Position numbers and translations under genes: made by a program. From Pezizomycotina sp. ARF18 (taxonomy: Eukaryota; Ascomycota): a stretch of 36,417 nt of DNA. Within the stretch, counting starts at the first letter, position 1. Each line of letters begins with the position of its first letter. The notes beneath the pieces are model-generated. The model was not told the DNA's origin. It saw only the letters and a program-made list of their open reading frames with translations, and did not search any database. This document shows, piece after piece, positions 1 through 10,904 of this stretch. The stretch spans positions 1-36,417 of the forward strand of contig AZLU01000172.1 in the NCBI GenBank assembly GCA_002224055.1, read 5' to 3'.

Positions 1-884
1 TGCTATTGTTGATCACCTTTTCTCCTTGTCTCCGCTTCGTTGCGGATGCCTTGAATCGGCTTTGGGTGAAAAGAAGAGGGATACAGCAGGCAGAAGCGTT
101 AGATATCGGAAGCGAAATACAAGCACCAGTTCCTTCTTCTCAACCTCCCTACCGGCAGTAGTCGTTGTTGATGTCCAAATGTATGAGCCCTTCCCTGTGC
201 AAATGCGCGATAATGTAACGCGTGTCAATAAGATAAGTAAAATAATAATGGTTTGGCGTTAGTTGGCTTTTGGTGCCTTGCGTTCTCCCTGCTGCGGAAC
301 TTCATAAGGTTTCTGGCCTGGAGATTGTGAGGGGGTACAATTTTGGGGGGTTCTATCTCTCCCTCCTCTCTTTTCTTGTCTCGTTTTCGTCACGATTTCC
401 CGAGTTCACACTGCCTGTTGACTGCAGGCAGCTGCTATCTCATACTTAGGTAAAAGCCTAGAGCCAACAAGAAGTCATACGAAACCTCGTGATGGTAAAC
501 TCCGAGAGGGAAGAGCTAGAAGATCCGTATGATAGATATATCGGCTTGCTTGCTTGCGTCAAAAACTACCCAGTACATGCTTTCTTCCGAGAGACGAATG
601 GTGAAAACGAAACTTGCCGTGATCGATGAAATCTCCCTTTCCTCCTAGGAGAGAATGAGTGTGAGACACAGAGAGGAGCGAGAGTGGGGTTCCCTTACCA
701 TACAAAATCAGACCCAACCCACCTTTTCTCACACACAACACACCACACTAATCCCAAACTCCGAGCTGAGGAGAAAAAGAAAGAGCTTTTTTTTTTTTAC
801 CCTTTTTCTTTTCTCAATGAGTTTTTGGTGGATTTATGGTAATGGAACCGATCTAAAGGAGAATTTTTAAAGGTTCAAGATCTG

Positions 885-913
<29 letters not shown>
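885..913. repeat. Poly-A tract, about 29 A
   Basis: An uninterrupted run of A, one of many long A/T homopolymers spread over the non-coding parts of the window. It has no upstream gene body that would suggest a retroposed transcript. Confidence 0.9.
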
Positions 914-915
<2 letters not shown>

Positions 916-1222
916 TACCTCCAGAATAGCGTTAGATTGTAAGCAGCCAAAGTATCACTACCTACCTTGCTCGCCCTCACCCTCACTTCTTCACGGCTCC
1001 GTATAACTGTACTTTCTTCTCTAGTTATTAATAGGCTTAGCGTATACCTTTCTCTTGTGTTGCCTACCTACAAAGAATGAAAGATTTGTATGAAAAAAAG
1101 GCTGTTTTTTTTGGCATGATTGTTGTTGTAGGGAAAAGTAAAGTGAAATTGTTTTTTTTTTTTTTTCCTGAAGTAATTGCAGTAGTAAAATATTTCTTTT
1201 TTGGATCCCAGACGGCGAAAGA

Positions 1223-1310
1223 TTTTTTTTTTTTTTAAAAAAAAAAATAAATAAATAAAAATAAAAAAATAAAAATAAATAAATAAAAAAATTAAAAAAA
1301 AAAAAAAAAA
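1223..1310. repeat. T14/A11 junction followed by an A-rich (AAAT-like) simple repeat
   Basis: A run of T is followed directly by A and then by degenerate AAAT/AAAAT units, ending in about 17 A. Adjacent T and A runs could fold back on each other as a perfect short hairpin. It reads as simple-sequence expansion. Confidence 0.85.
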
Positions 1311-2354
1311 TGAGAAAAAATTAGAAAGAAAACCTCACAGCCTATTGCAGCCCCCAAAAAAAATTATTATTATTTTTATCATTATTATTATTTTTCCCTT
1401 CGTGAGCCTTGTCTTCCTTCTTTTTCTCTATTTTCTTTCTTTCTTTTCTCTTTCATTCATTATTCATTCATTCTTTCTCCACTTATTGTACAGAAATTTC
1501 GTCATCGTCAAACCATCGTCATCATCAATCAGTATTCTAATTGCCCATCGTCGTTTTCCATACCGCTGGATTTCAATACCAACCCGGTCCTTTTTTTGTT
1601 TGTTACTTCATTATCACTTTCCTTTTTGGGTCTCTTTCACGGTCTCGGTTTCAACGCTTTCTATCTGACCTATCGCTTCGTTATCGCAATCCACGGCAAG
1701 GAAAGGAAAAGAAGGAAAAAAAGGTCCAACAGTTTGAAAAGGAAGAGGGATAAAATAAAAGCATGCTATAAGCCCACTTTTGGAAAAATTGCCGGGACCC
1801 AATCATTACTACGGATTTCCCTCACCATCACGAAAGAACGATAGTAAAAGAGAAAGAGAGAAGGGAAGACAACAAAAGAAATATATAATATATATATATC
1901 CTCTTTTTTTGCTCTCATTCAACGACTTTATATATACATATACGCATACATTTTTATTGTACTTTTGGGCCGGAATATCAGTTTTTTTTTTTAGGGACTA
2001 CACACGATATATTATTTTTGGAGTATACCGGGCTTTTTGAAACAAATTCACGACAGGTGAGGAGGAAGGAACGGAATTAAAAAATACTCTAGAGGACAGC
2101 ACGGAAGGGGAAGAGGGGAATAAAAAGAGCCGCCTTGCTGTGTTTCGATATCTCGGCTGTCTGTGTCTGGCTTTTTGGGTCTTTTTTCCTTATTTGAAAT
2201 CGGATTCTCTACAGATGAATGATAGGGACCACGGAACCAGGACGATTAAATCAAGGCTCAACTTTTTGGATATATTATTTTCATCATCGTCTTTATTCCC
2301 GATTGCCTTTCAACTGTTTTGGATCATTGCATTTTTACTTTACCTTAAGATTAT

Positions 2355-5300
2355 ATGGTAAGTTCGTAGAAGTAACGTCCTTGTTCATTTTTTATACCCT
2401 TTCCCCTCATTTCTTGTATAAGGAAATATCATTCCATAATATTCATACGGTATAATGAGGGAGGGAGAAGGGCATGACATCCTTTCCAACTATTGCAAGA
2501 AATATTCGATCCACCAGACCCCTCAAAAAAAAAAAAAAAACTCACCTACCGTCACCAACCATCTCTACTGTTTTCTAATTAAGGTCCTTCGTTGAATTTG
2601 CTAATCTTTCGTTGGAACAGTCACAATACAAAGCAACAGTATCTTCTTTTGAAAGATTAAAACAACCTGGTCACTAGAGGATGTGGCAAGGATAAATCCT
2701 CGAGACCTTCGAGGACCGAATTAAATACCAAGTTCGAGGCGGTGCGGGCGACCCTGGAGTCGTGCATGCGTTTCCTAGGTTCTTTCCAGGCCCCAAACCT
2801 GAGCGGAGAGGAGAAGCGGAACACGTCTACGTCATCATATGCGAGACATGCGCCACAGGCTTCGAGATCCTTGACTGTTATCCAGCCTACTGTCTCGACC
2901 CTGAGGCGTCGGTGCATCTGCAGGATCGATGGGGTCTGCTACACAAGTGTATGGCGGCCGAAAAGTGCCTCCAGCGGGAGTTCGGATAACGCTTACGACT
3001 GACCGCTTCGCACATCCTCGCCGAGAAGCTCGCGAACTACATGTGCTCTGGTCCCGGAGCGGGCCTTCAGATCGCGCGGATACGGCTGGTGGAGAAGCTA
3101 ACACAGCATGTTTCAGCGGATGCCGCTGAAGAATACAACAAGGCCCTGTACATATTATACTCGGCCCTGGCAAAGGAGGCGAAGCGCTATCAGTCGCATA
3201 TGGACCGCAACAAGGAGACGTTTACCTTTACCATCTGGGTTTTCGTAACCGACGTACAAAATCTTACTCGCGGAGGCCTTGGAGCTGGAGGCGCTGCTCG
3301 ATCAGACATCGAAGAGACTAGGAAGAGCAAGCGCCGTTCTTTAGCGTTGGACCTCGTCGACGACGTGAACAAGGAGGAAGAAATGACGTGTTTCTGCCAT
3401 CAACCTTTTTTGGACTGTGTTATGGACATTTCCAGCAGCTTATCGACGTCCCATCGATGAATCGCGTTCTGAAGTACAAAAATCCTCGGTGGCGGTTTCG
3501 CTGATGCGAAAAAATTCCACGTCTCCGCTTCGCAGCAGAAACGGTGCGATTCAAGCTGTTCGGTAACCGCGTTGTTGTGGATGGGCGGTATTTTTCTGGA
3601 AGGCGTTCGGCACATCGAGTGTCGCTCAAGACTTGTACAACCGCGCCTTGGCGATCCTGACGGACATGCCATCATCCGCGGTCACGGCGTGCATAAGAGG
3701 GCCGCAGCCGATATTAAGGGTGTTGTTGCCGTCGCGCGGCAGGAGAGCAAGCCGGGAGGAACCCGAAAAAACACGCCGAGGCGCTCGAGGAGATTGCACT
3801 CCGACAGACCACTATGCCGCTTGGTGAATTTATCGAGTGGATTGCCAACCAATACGCGCCTAACGTCGTGCCGGAGTTACTCATCGACGATTGCGAGTAC
3901 CTGAAGCTCTACAAGTCTGCCAACGCGACCTCCGAGACATGGCCGGAGACATTTAGGATCGTCATCTCAGCTCTCAGAGTGTTCGACGTCTATTACTACG
4001 TTGCCCCGAAGCCGCATCCCGCCGTTTTCAACAACGAGAGGTCCGTTCTGATCTTCCAGGCCATCACGAAGGCTCTACTGTCTTACTTTGACTGGATGAC
4101 CGGAGAGTTCAACCTAAAGCCCGCTACCTCATCGGGATCATCGAGGAATAGTCTGATACTGGATGCGAGGAGGAGCCAGCTCGAACTATTTAACGCGAAC
4201 GGTGCAGTCATCAAGGTAGACGACGACGAAGACGCAGATTCGAAAGCGCATCGGACGTGGACGTACGTAGATATACTCTCTCCCACTGCAGGACCTAGCA
4301 TAAGGCGTTTCCCACCCTGCCAGCTCCAGGACAGAGCCCGTGCGCTTTGGAGAACGGCGATTTCAAGGACGCGAAGCGCTTCGTGTCGTTTCGCCGGATC
4401 GGACCGGATCAGATCGAGTTTCAACCTCTCCGGGCCCTCGACAATGTCGACTTTCGCAAGTGGGAGAAGCAGCGGGATGAGGAGTGGAAACACTGGGAAC
4501 AGCAAAATTTCGCGCCTCAGTCCTTTGCCGGCATGTCGGATCCGTCGTGGAAGGAGATGGACAACGCAGATGAACTGTGGCTCGTGCAGGAAACGGCGAA
4601 CTGGGGCATGGCAGCGGGTGCAGCTCCGACGAGGGGGCGGTAAGAGTAGTGACTCTGATGGCAGGGCAGGAAGGGCGATAAAGGCAAGGCCAAAGCCCGC
4701 TTCGTACGGCCGTTGTACGACGATTTCGAGAGGACGAGGCGGTCAACGCATCCGGCTCCTTCCCAAATAGGTTTGGGTAGCAGCACGATGCCGATGGAGC
4801 GGCTGTCGGACTTTAGGCAGATTAGGGCTAAGAGCCTCGAAGGCACTCACACTGCGTTGGACAAAGCCCCTTCTGTCAGCGAGCTCACGTCGCCGGAGTA
4901 CACCACCATGGCGATCTCTCCCGTCAAGATTACCACCACACCTATCCGACAATCACCGCCGTTTCAATGAAAGATTCCAAGAGTCTAAGGAAGGAGGAGG
5001 AGGCGGTGGTGGAGGCGGTCTCACCAGTGGCCACGGGTTATTCAAGAGCGGTCGTCGGCACTGAAGAGGGCTTCATCGGCGACTCCTCCACAATTAGCGT
5101 TCCGAAGGATGGTGGAGCGTGACCGCTAGCTCGAGTCACAGCAAAACCTCGAGCGAGGACGAGAGCAGGACCTGGTGCTCAAGCACGTGCTCTCAACGGA
5201 CCCTCCGCGGCGGGGAGTCAGGCCAGCGACCACATTGATAGCATACCCAGGTCCGAATCTACTACTTCGGTCTCGCATTCAATTAAGAAACTCAGCAGCT

Positions 5301-5391
5301 TCAAGACGCCAACCAAAATCGGCGGGAAACTCTCGGGGTTCGCTCAGAAGATTAGACGGAAGCCATCGCTATCGGTTGTCAGGAGTTGACT
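2355..5391 (+). CDS. Large conserved-looking fungal protein of unknown function, frames broken
   Basis: Function not recognised; about 920 residues if repaired. Coding is proposed to start at ATG 2355-2357, followed immediately by a GTAAGT donor (intron 2358-2620, branch-like TTGCTAAT, acceptor GGAACAG). The reading then opens MSQYKATVSSFERLKQPG and continues as a mostly helical region to about 3240. Frame breaks near 2671, 2710 and 2815 are each explained by one missing base. The best preserved block is 3814-4260, with motifs such as EWIANQYAP, FRIVISALRVFDVYYY and ALLSYFDWMTGEF. A second block, 4347-4620, is Trp-rich (KWEKQRDEEWKHWEQQ). The tail is Ser/Thr/Lys-rich, disordered and basic, ending KIRRKPSLSVVRS before the TGA at 5391. 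Codon use is GC-rich against AT-rich flanks. No catalytic motif is visible. Confidence 0.7.
2358..2620 (+). other. Intron directly after the start codon
   Basis: The donor GTAAGT follows ATG at 2355-2357, and the acceptor GGAACAG ends at 2620 with a branch-like GCTAAT about 20 nt upstream. Joining ATG to TCACAATAC gives an immediate open frame that fits the downstream protein. The splice junction is inferred from sequence only. Confidence 0.55.
2525..2540. repeat. Poly-A tract, 16 A
   Basis: Homopolymer lying inside the proposed first intron of the gene starting at 2355. Confidence 0.85.
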
Positions 5392-8122
5392 AGGTTACTA
5401 GTGTTTGTTTTTTTTTTTGTTTTATGTATTGCTGTTTTTTTTCTCGCCCATCCCCCTTTTTGTTGTTTTCTATATCGCTCTACACTCCTCTTGCTCATTG
5501 GATTGCTGTTCGCTTTTTCTCTGGTGTTTTTTTCTTGTAATATTTCCTTTGGCGAGGCGTCTTGCACATGTTTATACTCTTATTTCTTGCTTCCTTTGCT
5601 TTTTGCCAGCATGAAATTCCTTTTCTTTTTGCCTTGTTATCTTGCCCTCGCGTTTTTTGGTATGGTTTTATGCACTCGATTGTATCTTGCCTTTCCAGCT
5701 CTCAGTTGTTGCTCTCCTTTGCCATGTTCTCTTCTTTTTTCTTTTCTTTTTTTTTTTCCCGTACTCTTTTCCAAACCTTTTGGCTTTTTGCTTAGTTTTT
5801 TCTTAGTCGGGACGAAAAGAAACGGCGTTTATTGTTGAGAAACTCATTAGCACATTTTTTTGTACCATAGTAAAACCATAGGGAATCTTTTTTTTCATGT
5901 TGGGCCCTTTTTGTTTATAAAGAAAGCATTTTAGAGACAGGACAGAAAACAAATCAACGAGAAGGAGTAAACCATTATTCAAGTGGTCTACTCCCTCTCT
6001 TTTTGATGGATACAGCTTTTTTTTTTTATTTAAAATAAAATAATATTTTCAAAAGAACACTTACAAAGAATGGTTAAATAGGTTTATTAGAGTGGATCCT
6101 TTGGTCCTTTTTGCCACATCACTGGTGAATATCTGAGGATTATATAGGTGTCATCCATCCTTTTTCATGAGTGATCATGAGGATTTAAGCGATTATAAAA
6201 TGTGGAGAAATACTAGTGGATAATAAAAGAGAAAAGTAAAAGCTTTCATCTAATCAAAGACGCTTAAGAGAAAGATCATTTAAGAATAGAAGAAGTGGAA
6301 TCTTATATCCTTTTAACAAAGTGATATATATATTATTAAAGAATAAAGATTTCTGGTGTGGGAATATCGTATATAATATTTTCGATTCGTTCCTAATTGC
6401 AAAGTGGGGAACAAATTATATCAATTTTTCGAAGTGGAACCCCGGGCCCCCTCCAGCTCGATATGAGCGTAGCGCATATCGCAAACGAACGCCAATGAGG
6501 GTAAGCTGCATGAAGCATGGAGGGGGACGGGTGTGTACCTGTCACGCTAGCTTTTGTACATTATTATCGTAGAGGAGGGTAGGTACTGCAAATTATATCT
6601 TTCAAGAGTTATAATTGCTATGACTATTGTCCGATTGGCTCATTAAGATGTGGATATATAACGGAACCGAATGTTTCTCGAAAATCCTATAGGTAAGTTA
6701 TAAACTAATTAGCTGGCATAGTGAAGATCCATTCCATAAGTATCGTAAATATCCGATTCGACAACGTTGCAATATTCATGATATTGACCTATTATGATTC
6801 GACCGTTTAAATAATAACTCCACATTTAAAGATGTATGTATATCATGATCGTTATTATTACTTGCCCTCTTCTAATAAACAATAGCGAAGGAGGAGAAAA
6901 GAAAAAAAGCGCTCAAAGTGGGACGTTCTATAATATAAAATAATGATGTCGATGAAAAAAAAAAAAAAAAAAAACTCGAACTCGGTATATATAGTCCAAT
7001 TACCGAAGAGGTTCGTATACGTTTACAAGGGTTTAATAGAAACAAAAAACCAAGAGAACCTGTAAGCGCTCAGGTATCTAATTGTCGACGATTAGTTACA
7101 CTAGTCGAAAGAAGACTCATGAAATCGTATTGATATTCAGCCTCGTATTTATGTCTATATTTACGTTCAAGTATTGCCGTCGATGATCGGAAGATATACT
7201 GCATAACTTCCATGTTTAGATGATAGTTGATCATATGTTATTGTCACTCAAGACAAAGAGCTGAAGCTGAAGTACTTGCCTTGCAGTATATGCATACGCT
7301 CATATCCACTAAGTCTACGCTATACCGTAGCTTACGTCGAAGGCCGCGAGGTGCGTAACCAATCGATCACCTCCCTCAAGCTACGATCAAGATTCATTTC
7401 ACCTTGCGGTGGTTATAGCGAACTATATTATACTGGAAATTTCCCTTAGATGTGGCTATTGCAAGTATACGGATTTACTAGTTTTAAGTAAAAAAATGGT
7501 TATATTTATATCGTTCCTTATCATTATTAAACCTAGACAAAAGCCCAATTTTTTGTCTCTTGATGCCCTAATATCATTATAAAAGTAAAAAAAAAAATAA
7601 AAAAAACACCCGCCGCACCGTTGAAAACAAGGAGAAGAAATGTCAGAGTGGAAAGGATGAAGTAGGAAGGAATACAAATGAGAAATATACGCCACGCCTG
7701 TCTGAATACATGTAGTTTTTGTTTTTGCGAACACTCTCCCAACTATAAACTGCAAACAGAATGAGATGTCGATAAAGCAAGAGAAAGAATAAATGCAGAG
7801 AATATCAATACAAAGCCTTGAGGAAATGTTTATTGGTACAGGAAGGTTATACAAGACATTTTTTTTTTTTTGTATCGTTACACGTTCTAAGCAAATGACA
7901 AAGCAAAATTTTCGGTTTTGGACGCAAAGTGATCTTCAGTTGGAAAAGCGAGAACGGAAAAGGAAAAAAGAGTAAGAATGAATAAGAGACATGAAAACAG
8001 AGAAACCAACTTTTTCGAAGCCGCTGGATAGATGAAGATAAGAGGAACATGTATGAACTATAATGAATGTGACTAAGAGAAATGATGGAAAAAGAGAGAA
8101 AAACATAGCCAAAGCTCATCTT
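5392..8122. other. Intergenic region between two convergent genes
   Basis: The first 450 bases are very T-rich on the + strand and probably hold the 3' UTR of the gene ending at 5391. The rest is AT-rich with no protein-like frame. It includes a short palindrome at 6459-6481 and an A20 run at 6955-6974. From about 7500 to 8120 the minus-strand frames are low-complexity and probably represent 3' untranslated sequence of the gene ending at 8123. No RNA gene or mobile element was identified. Confidence 0.5.
6955..6974. repeat. Poly-A tract, 20 A
   Basis: Uninterrupted A run in AT-rich intergenic DNA. Confidence 0.85.
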
Positions 8123-10729
8123 TCAGAGGAAGTCATAGCTGTGACAGCCGTAGTTGCGGAAGCATTGCTCCCGTTCCTCTGCAGACCGAATCGGTAGCCG
8201 CTGGAGCTGCTGATGCTCCCTTGGCGCCCCAGCGGTGCTTGGACGTCACGGTTAGCAGCATCGCTATAGCTCTCGTGTTCCTCACGAGCTCCTCAAACGG
8301 AGCAATGGGAGGAAGCTGGCCGTTCTTAATGCTAACGCTCGACGAAGACGGCAGGGGCGGCAGGGGAGAAGTAGGTAATAAGTAGGCGTAGTCGGCATCG
8401 GCGCCGGAAAGGTGAAAACTTATACGGAAGTTTAGGCAACGGCTTGCCGTCGTGCGGCATGTTGCTGTGCCTATTCGGGTTACCGGTAGCCGAGAGGACT
8501 CGGCGCGGACCTCGTCGTCCGCCTGGAACTGCGGGAGTCGGACGCGCGGGTCCGTGCTGCTGGACGTGGTGCCCCGACGCCTACGCGGGGAGACTCGCCG
8601 GTCTTGGACTTGGATTTCGAGGACTTTCCTTCGTTGCGGATGTCGTTCGACGGGCATTGTAACTTCTTCTCCAACGCCGACGGACTGCTTTATGCCGTTC
8701 ATGAGCTCCTCAACTGTCTTGCGGATGATTTCCTCGTCCAGGCAACCGTATTGGGCGTTTACGCCGACTGATTCCTTGGGCGGGAGGATTGGAGGGAGAT
8801 GGAGTTATTATTGTTGTGAGAGCGAGACCATGAGTCTGAACGGAGATGCCGTGCGGCCATCTCCTTGAGAGAATTGGCGCTAGTGCGCATGAGAGACGTG
8901 GACGGATGGAGGTAATTGAACCCTTCGAGAGTGTGCGCCTGTGTTTATTGCACGTCTTGGAGCGGGGAGAGGTGAGAGACTCCAAGATTACTGGTTCCCT
9001 TTCCCGGTTGATAGTGAGTGGCGTATAATCTCGACGGGGATGGAGGAGGCGAAGGAATATCTGATTCTTGAGTATTTCGTGGTAAATTTTCGGTGGTTAG
9101 TGCCCGCGGTGGAGGCGGGGGCGCTCGTGTCGGGGGAGAGAGAATGGTGGAATCACCGGAGATACTGGCGTGGGAGGTAATTGCTTCGAGGGCAGAGAGT
9201 GGGGGAAGTTTCCCTAACAGGCGACTTTAGAATTTCTACCACGGGAGACGAAGGTTCTTCATCCTCGACGGCAGTCGAAGAGGAGAATAGGTATCAATCG
9301 CTGGAGATGATGCCAATTCATCGTCGTAGACTCGCGGCCTCTCCCGTACGATCTCTCCGCACTCGACCTCTCACGCTCGACCTCTTCTTGACCGGCGACA
9401 TCTGGTGCGACCTTCTCTTCTTCCTCGATATCTCATGAAATCCTTGTTCTTGCGGTCCTTATGCGAGGACGACCACTACCGTCTGCCCTGAACGTCCATT
9501 TCCTGCTATTCTTTAGCCGTTGAGGCCGACTGAATTTTTGAGTTCTTTTGCTTCCCTTACGTTTTTTGGCCTTGCCCTTTCAAAATTTGGCAACCCGCAA
9601 CGTCGGTTGCGATTCCTCGTGGCCATGCTCTTGCCGCCCATCATACCGCCACCGTGATTACTGCTGTTGTTGTATTACTAGTCGTATTCGTATTTTATGC
9701 TCGTGTTCGGAATGATCTTTAAACACTGAAACCATTGCTCCCAAAGCTTCTTCCCCATCTTGTTCTTCGGTTCGAATCCTTGACTTCCTTCCCATCGTAG
9801 TCTCAAAAACCGACTCAGCGGAGGCCGCTCCAGCTGCCGTACTGATTGTAATTGTAACTATCATCCGCACCGAGGGCGGAGGAGTATATGCTGCGGGGGC
9901 AGACCATCTGATGTTGACTTCCCGTGCTTAGGCGTCCTCTTGGCTGCCATTAAAAGATTTTGCAGGCTAAGCTCTCGCTTGAGGCTCTTCTGCTTGGAGG
10001 AAGAGGAAGTGTGGTATTAGGTTGTTGTTGATGCGTAGTGACTCCATCCGATGGCCACCACCGTTCCACCAGTGCTTAGGAGTTCACACGAAGGCGAATT
10101 CGGGTGGCCGGCGGCCTTCGACGAACTTGAAGTCTTCTTGTGCATTTTGGAATTATGCACAACGATTGTAAGGTCTGGCTTTAAACCTTTCGACCACTGT
10201 TCCTCCTCTATGACTGCTTCGCTGTAATAATTGTGATATAAGGAGGTTTTCAAGAGAGCAGAAGGCTCTCCGAACATGCGCTGTAGTACCTTTACTAATG
10301 ACTATAAAATATGTATAACAAGAGATTAGTATGAGAAACGACAGTCGATATTATGTTTTAATTAACAGAAATTGATAGTGATTTTGCAAATTATAGATAT
10401 CGATAGACAATTATCTATATATTTATATCCAGGATTCGAATGTTAAAAAACGAATTGCGATATCTTACCTCCCAGGTCTTTACTTTCTTGAGGGAGACGA
10501 TGAACGGGCTCATATAAGGAGCCAGAAGGATCCTGACCAGCTCTCCTGAACTCGAATCCGTGTACGATATCCCACTAATCTGAGATAAGGTTGAATCCGC
10601 CCTCGAGCTGTCTTTTAGAAAATGTGGCTGTGGAAGCCTGCTCTTGCTGCTACTGCTACTACCGCTACTTTGTCGTATACCAGCTCGTCTGTAGTCTGTA
10701 CGTTTATTCTTGAACCGTAAACTTCCATT
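8123..10729 (-). CDS. Low-complexity protein with a probable fungal ubiquitin-like (ULD-type) domain, frames broken
   Basis: The upstream exon 10729-10469 is open for 87 codons and Ser-rich (SSGSSSSSKSRLPQPHFL). It ends at GAG before donor GTAAGA, then an intron runs 10468-10302. Joined to the next exon it reads FIVSLKKVKTWESLVKVL, then an aromatic/acidic stretch ending VIEEEQWSKGLKPDLTIVVH. Lys-Thr-Trp-Glu followed about 45 residues later by Trp...Lys-Pro-Asp-x-x-Ile resembles the fungal ubiquitin-like domain pattern (CKTWE...W...KPxWxIxMH); this assignment is inference. Downstream sequence is disordered and basic (KQKSLKRELSLQNLL; DDSYNYNQYGSWSG) with many frame breaks to about 8700. A last helical motif, DEEIIRKTVEELMNGIKQS, lies near 8690-8740. 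The probable stop is at 8123. The start codon is not settled; an additional upstream exon near 10.82 kb with donor GTACAT is possible. Confidence 0.5.
10302..10468 (-). other. Intron in the ubiquitin-like-domain gene
   Basis: On the minus strand the donor GAG|GTAAGA is at 10468 and the acceptor TTTTATAG ends at 10302. The 167-nt interior is AT-rich, unlike the flanking exons, and splicing keeps the frame (TGG GAG | TCA TTA). Confidence 0.7.
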
Positions 10730-10882
10730 CTGTAAAAGAAAGTTCGGGGAAGTTGGTTGTGTATTACGGTTATATATAAGAGAAAAGAGAAGAAAAACAA
10801 GGAGGCGTCGTGTATGTACCGTGGTCCGTGGTGTGGGATATCTCCCTCACAACTATTTCCTGTTTCAATCTTTGCAGTCTCC

Positions 10883-10904
10883 TTTTTTTTTTTTTTTTTT
10901 TTTT
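10883..10904. repeat. Poly-T tract, 22 T
   Basis: T run on the + strand (A run in the leader of the minus-strand gene). Confidence 0.85.

Larger units (their letters stand above)
1..2354. other. Non-coding upstream region with homopolymers and a pyrimidine-rich leader
   Basis: No open frame here reads like protein; the longer ones are low-complexity Phe/Ile/Leu or Ser/Lys strings arising from T- and A-rich DNA. The part from about 1360 to 1720 is strongly C/T-rich on the + strand, as is common in promoters and 5' leaders of filamentous fungi, and it precedes the gene starting at 2355. The stretch 1-300 may belong to a gene outside the window, but nothing supports a specific call. Confidence 0.5.

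Noticed and set aside
1345-1668. Hydrophobic open frame of 107 codons on the + strand
   Set aside because: Its Ile/Phe/Leu/Ser composition comes from T- and C-rich DNA; no domain or start context supports translation.
5386-5838. Phe/Leu-rich open frame of 150 codons
   Set aside because: Begins at the stop codon of the upstream gene and reflects its T-rich 3' region.
9765-9780. tRNA B-box-like GGTTCGAATCC
   Set aside because: Lies inside the low-complexity minus-strand gene; no matching A box or acceptor stem at a suitable distance.
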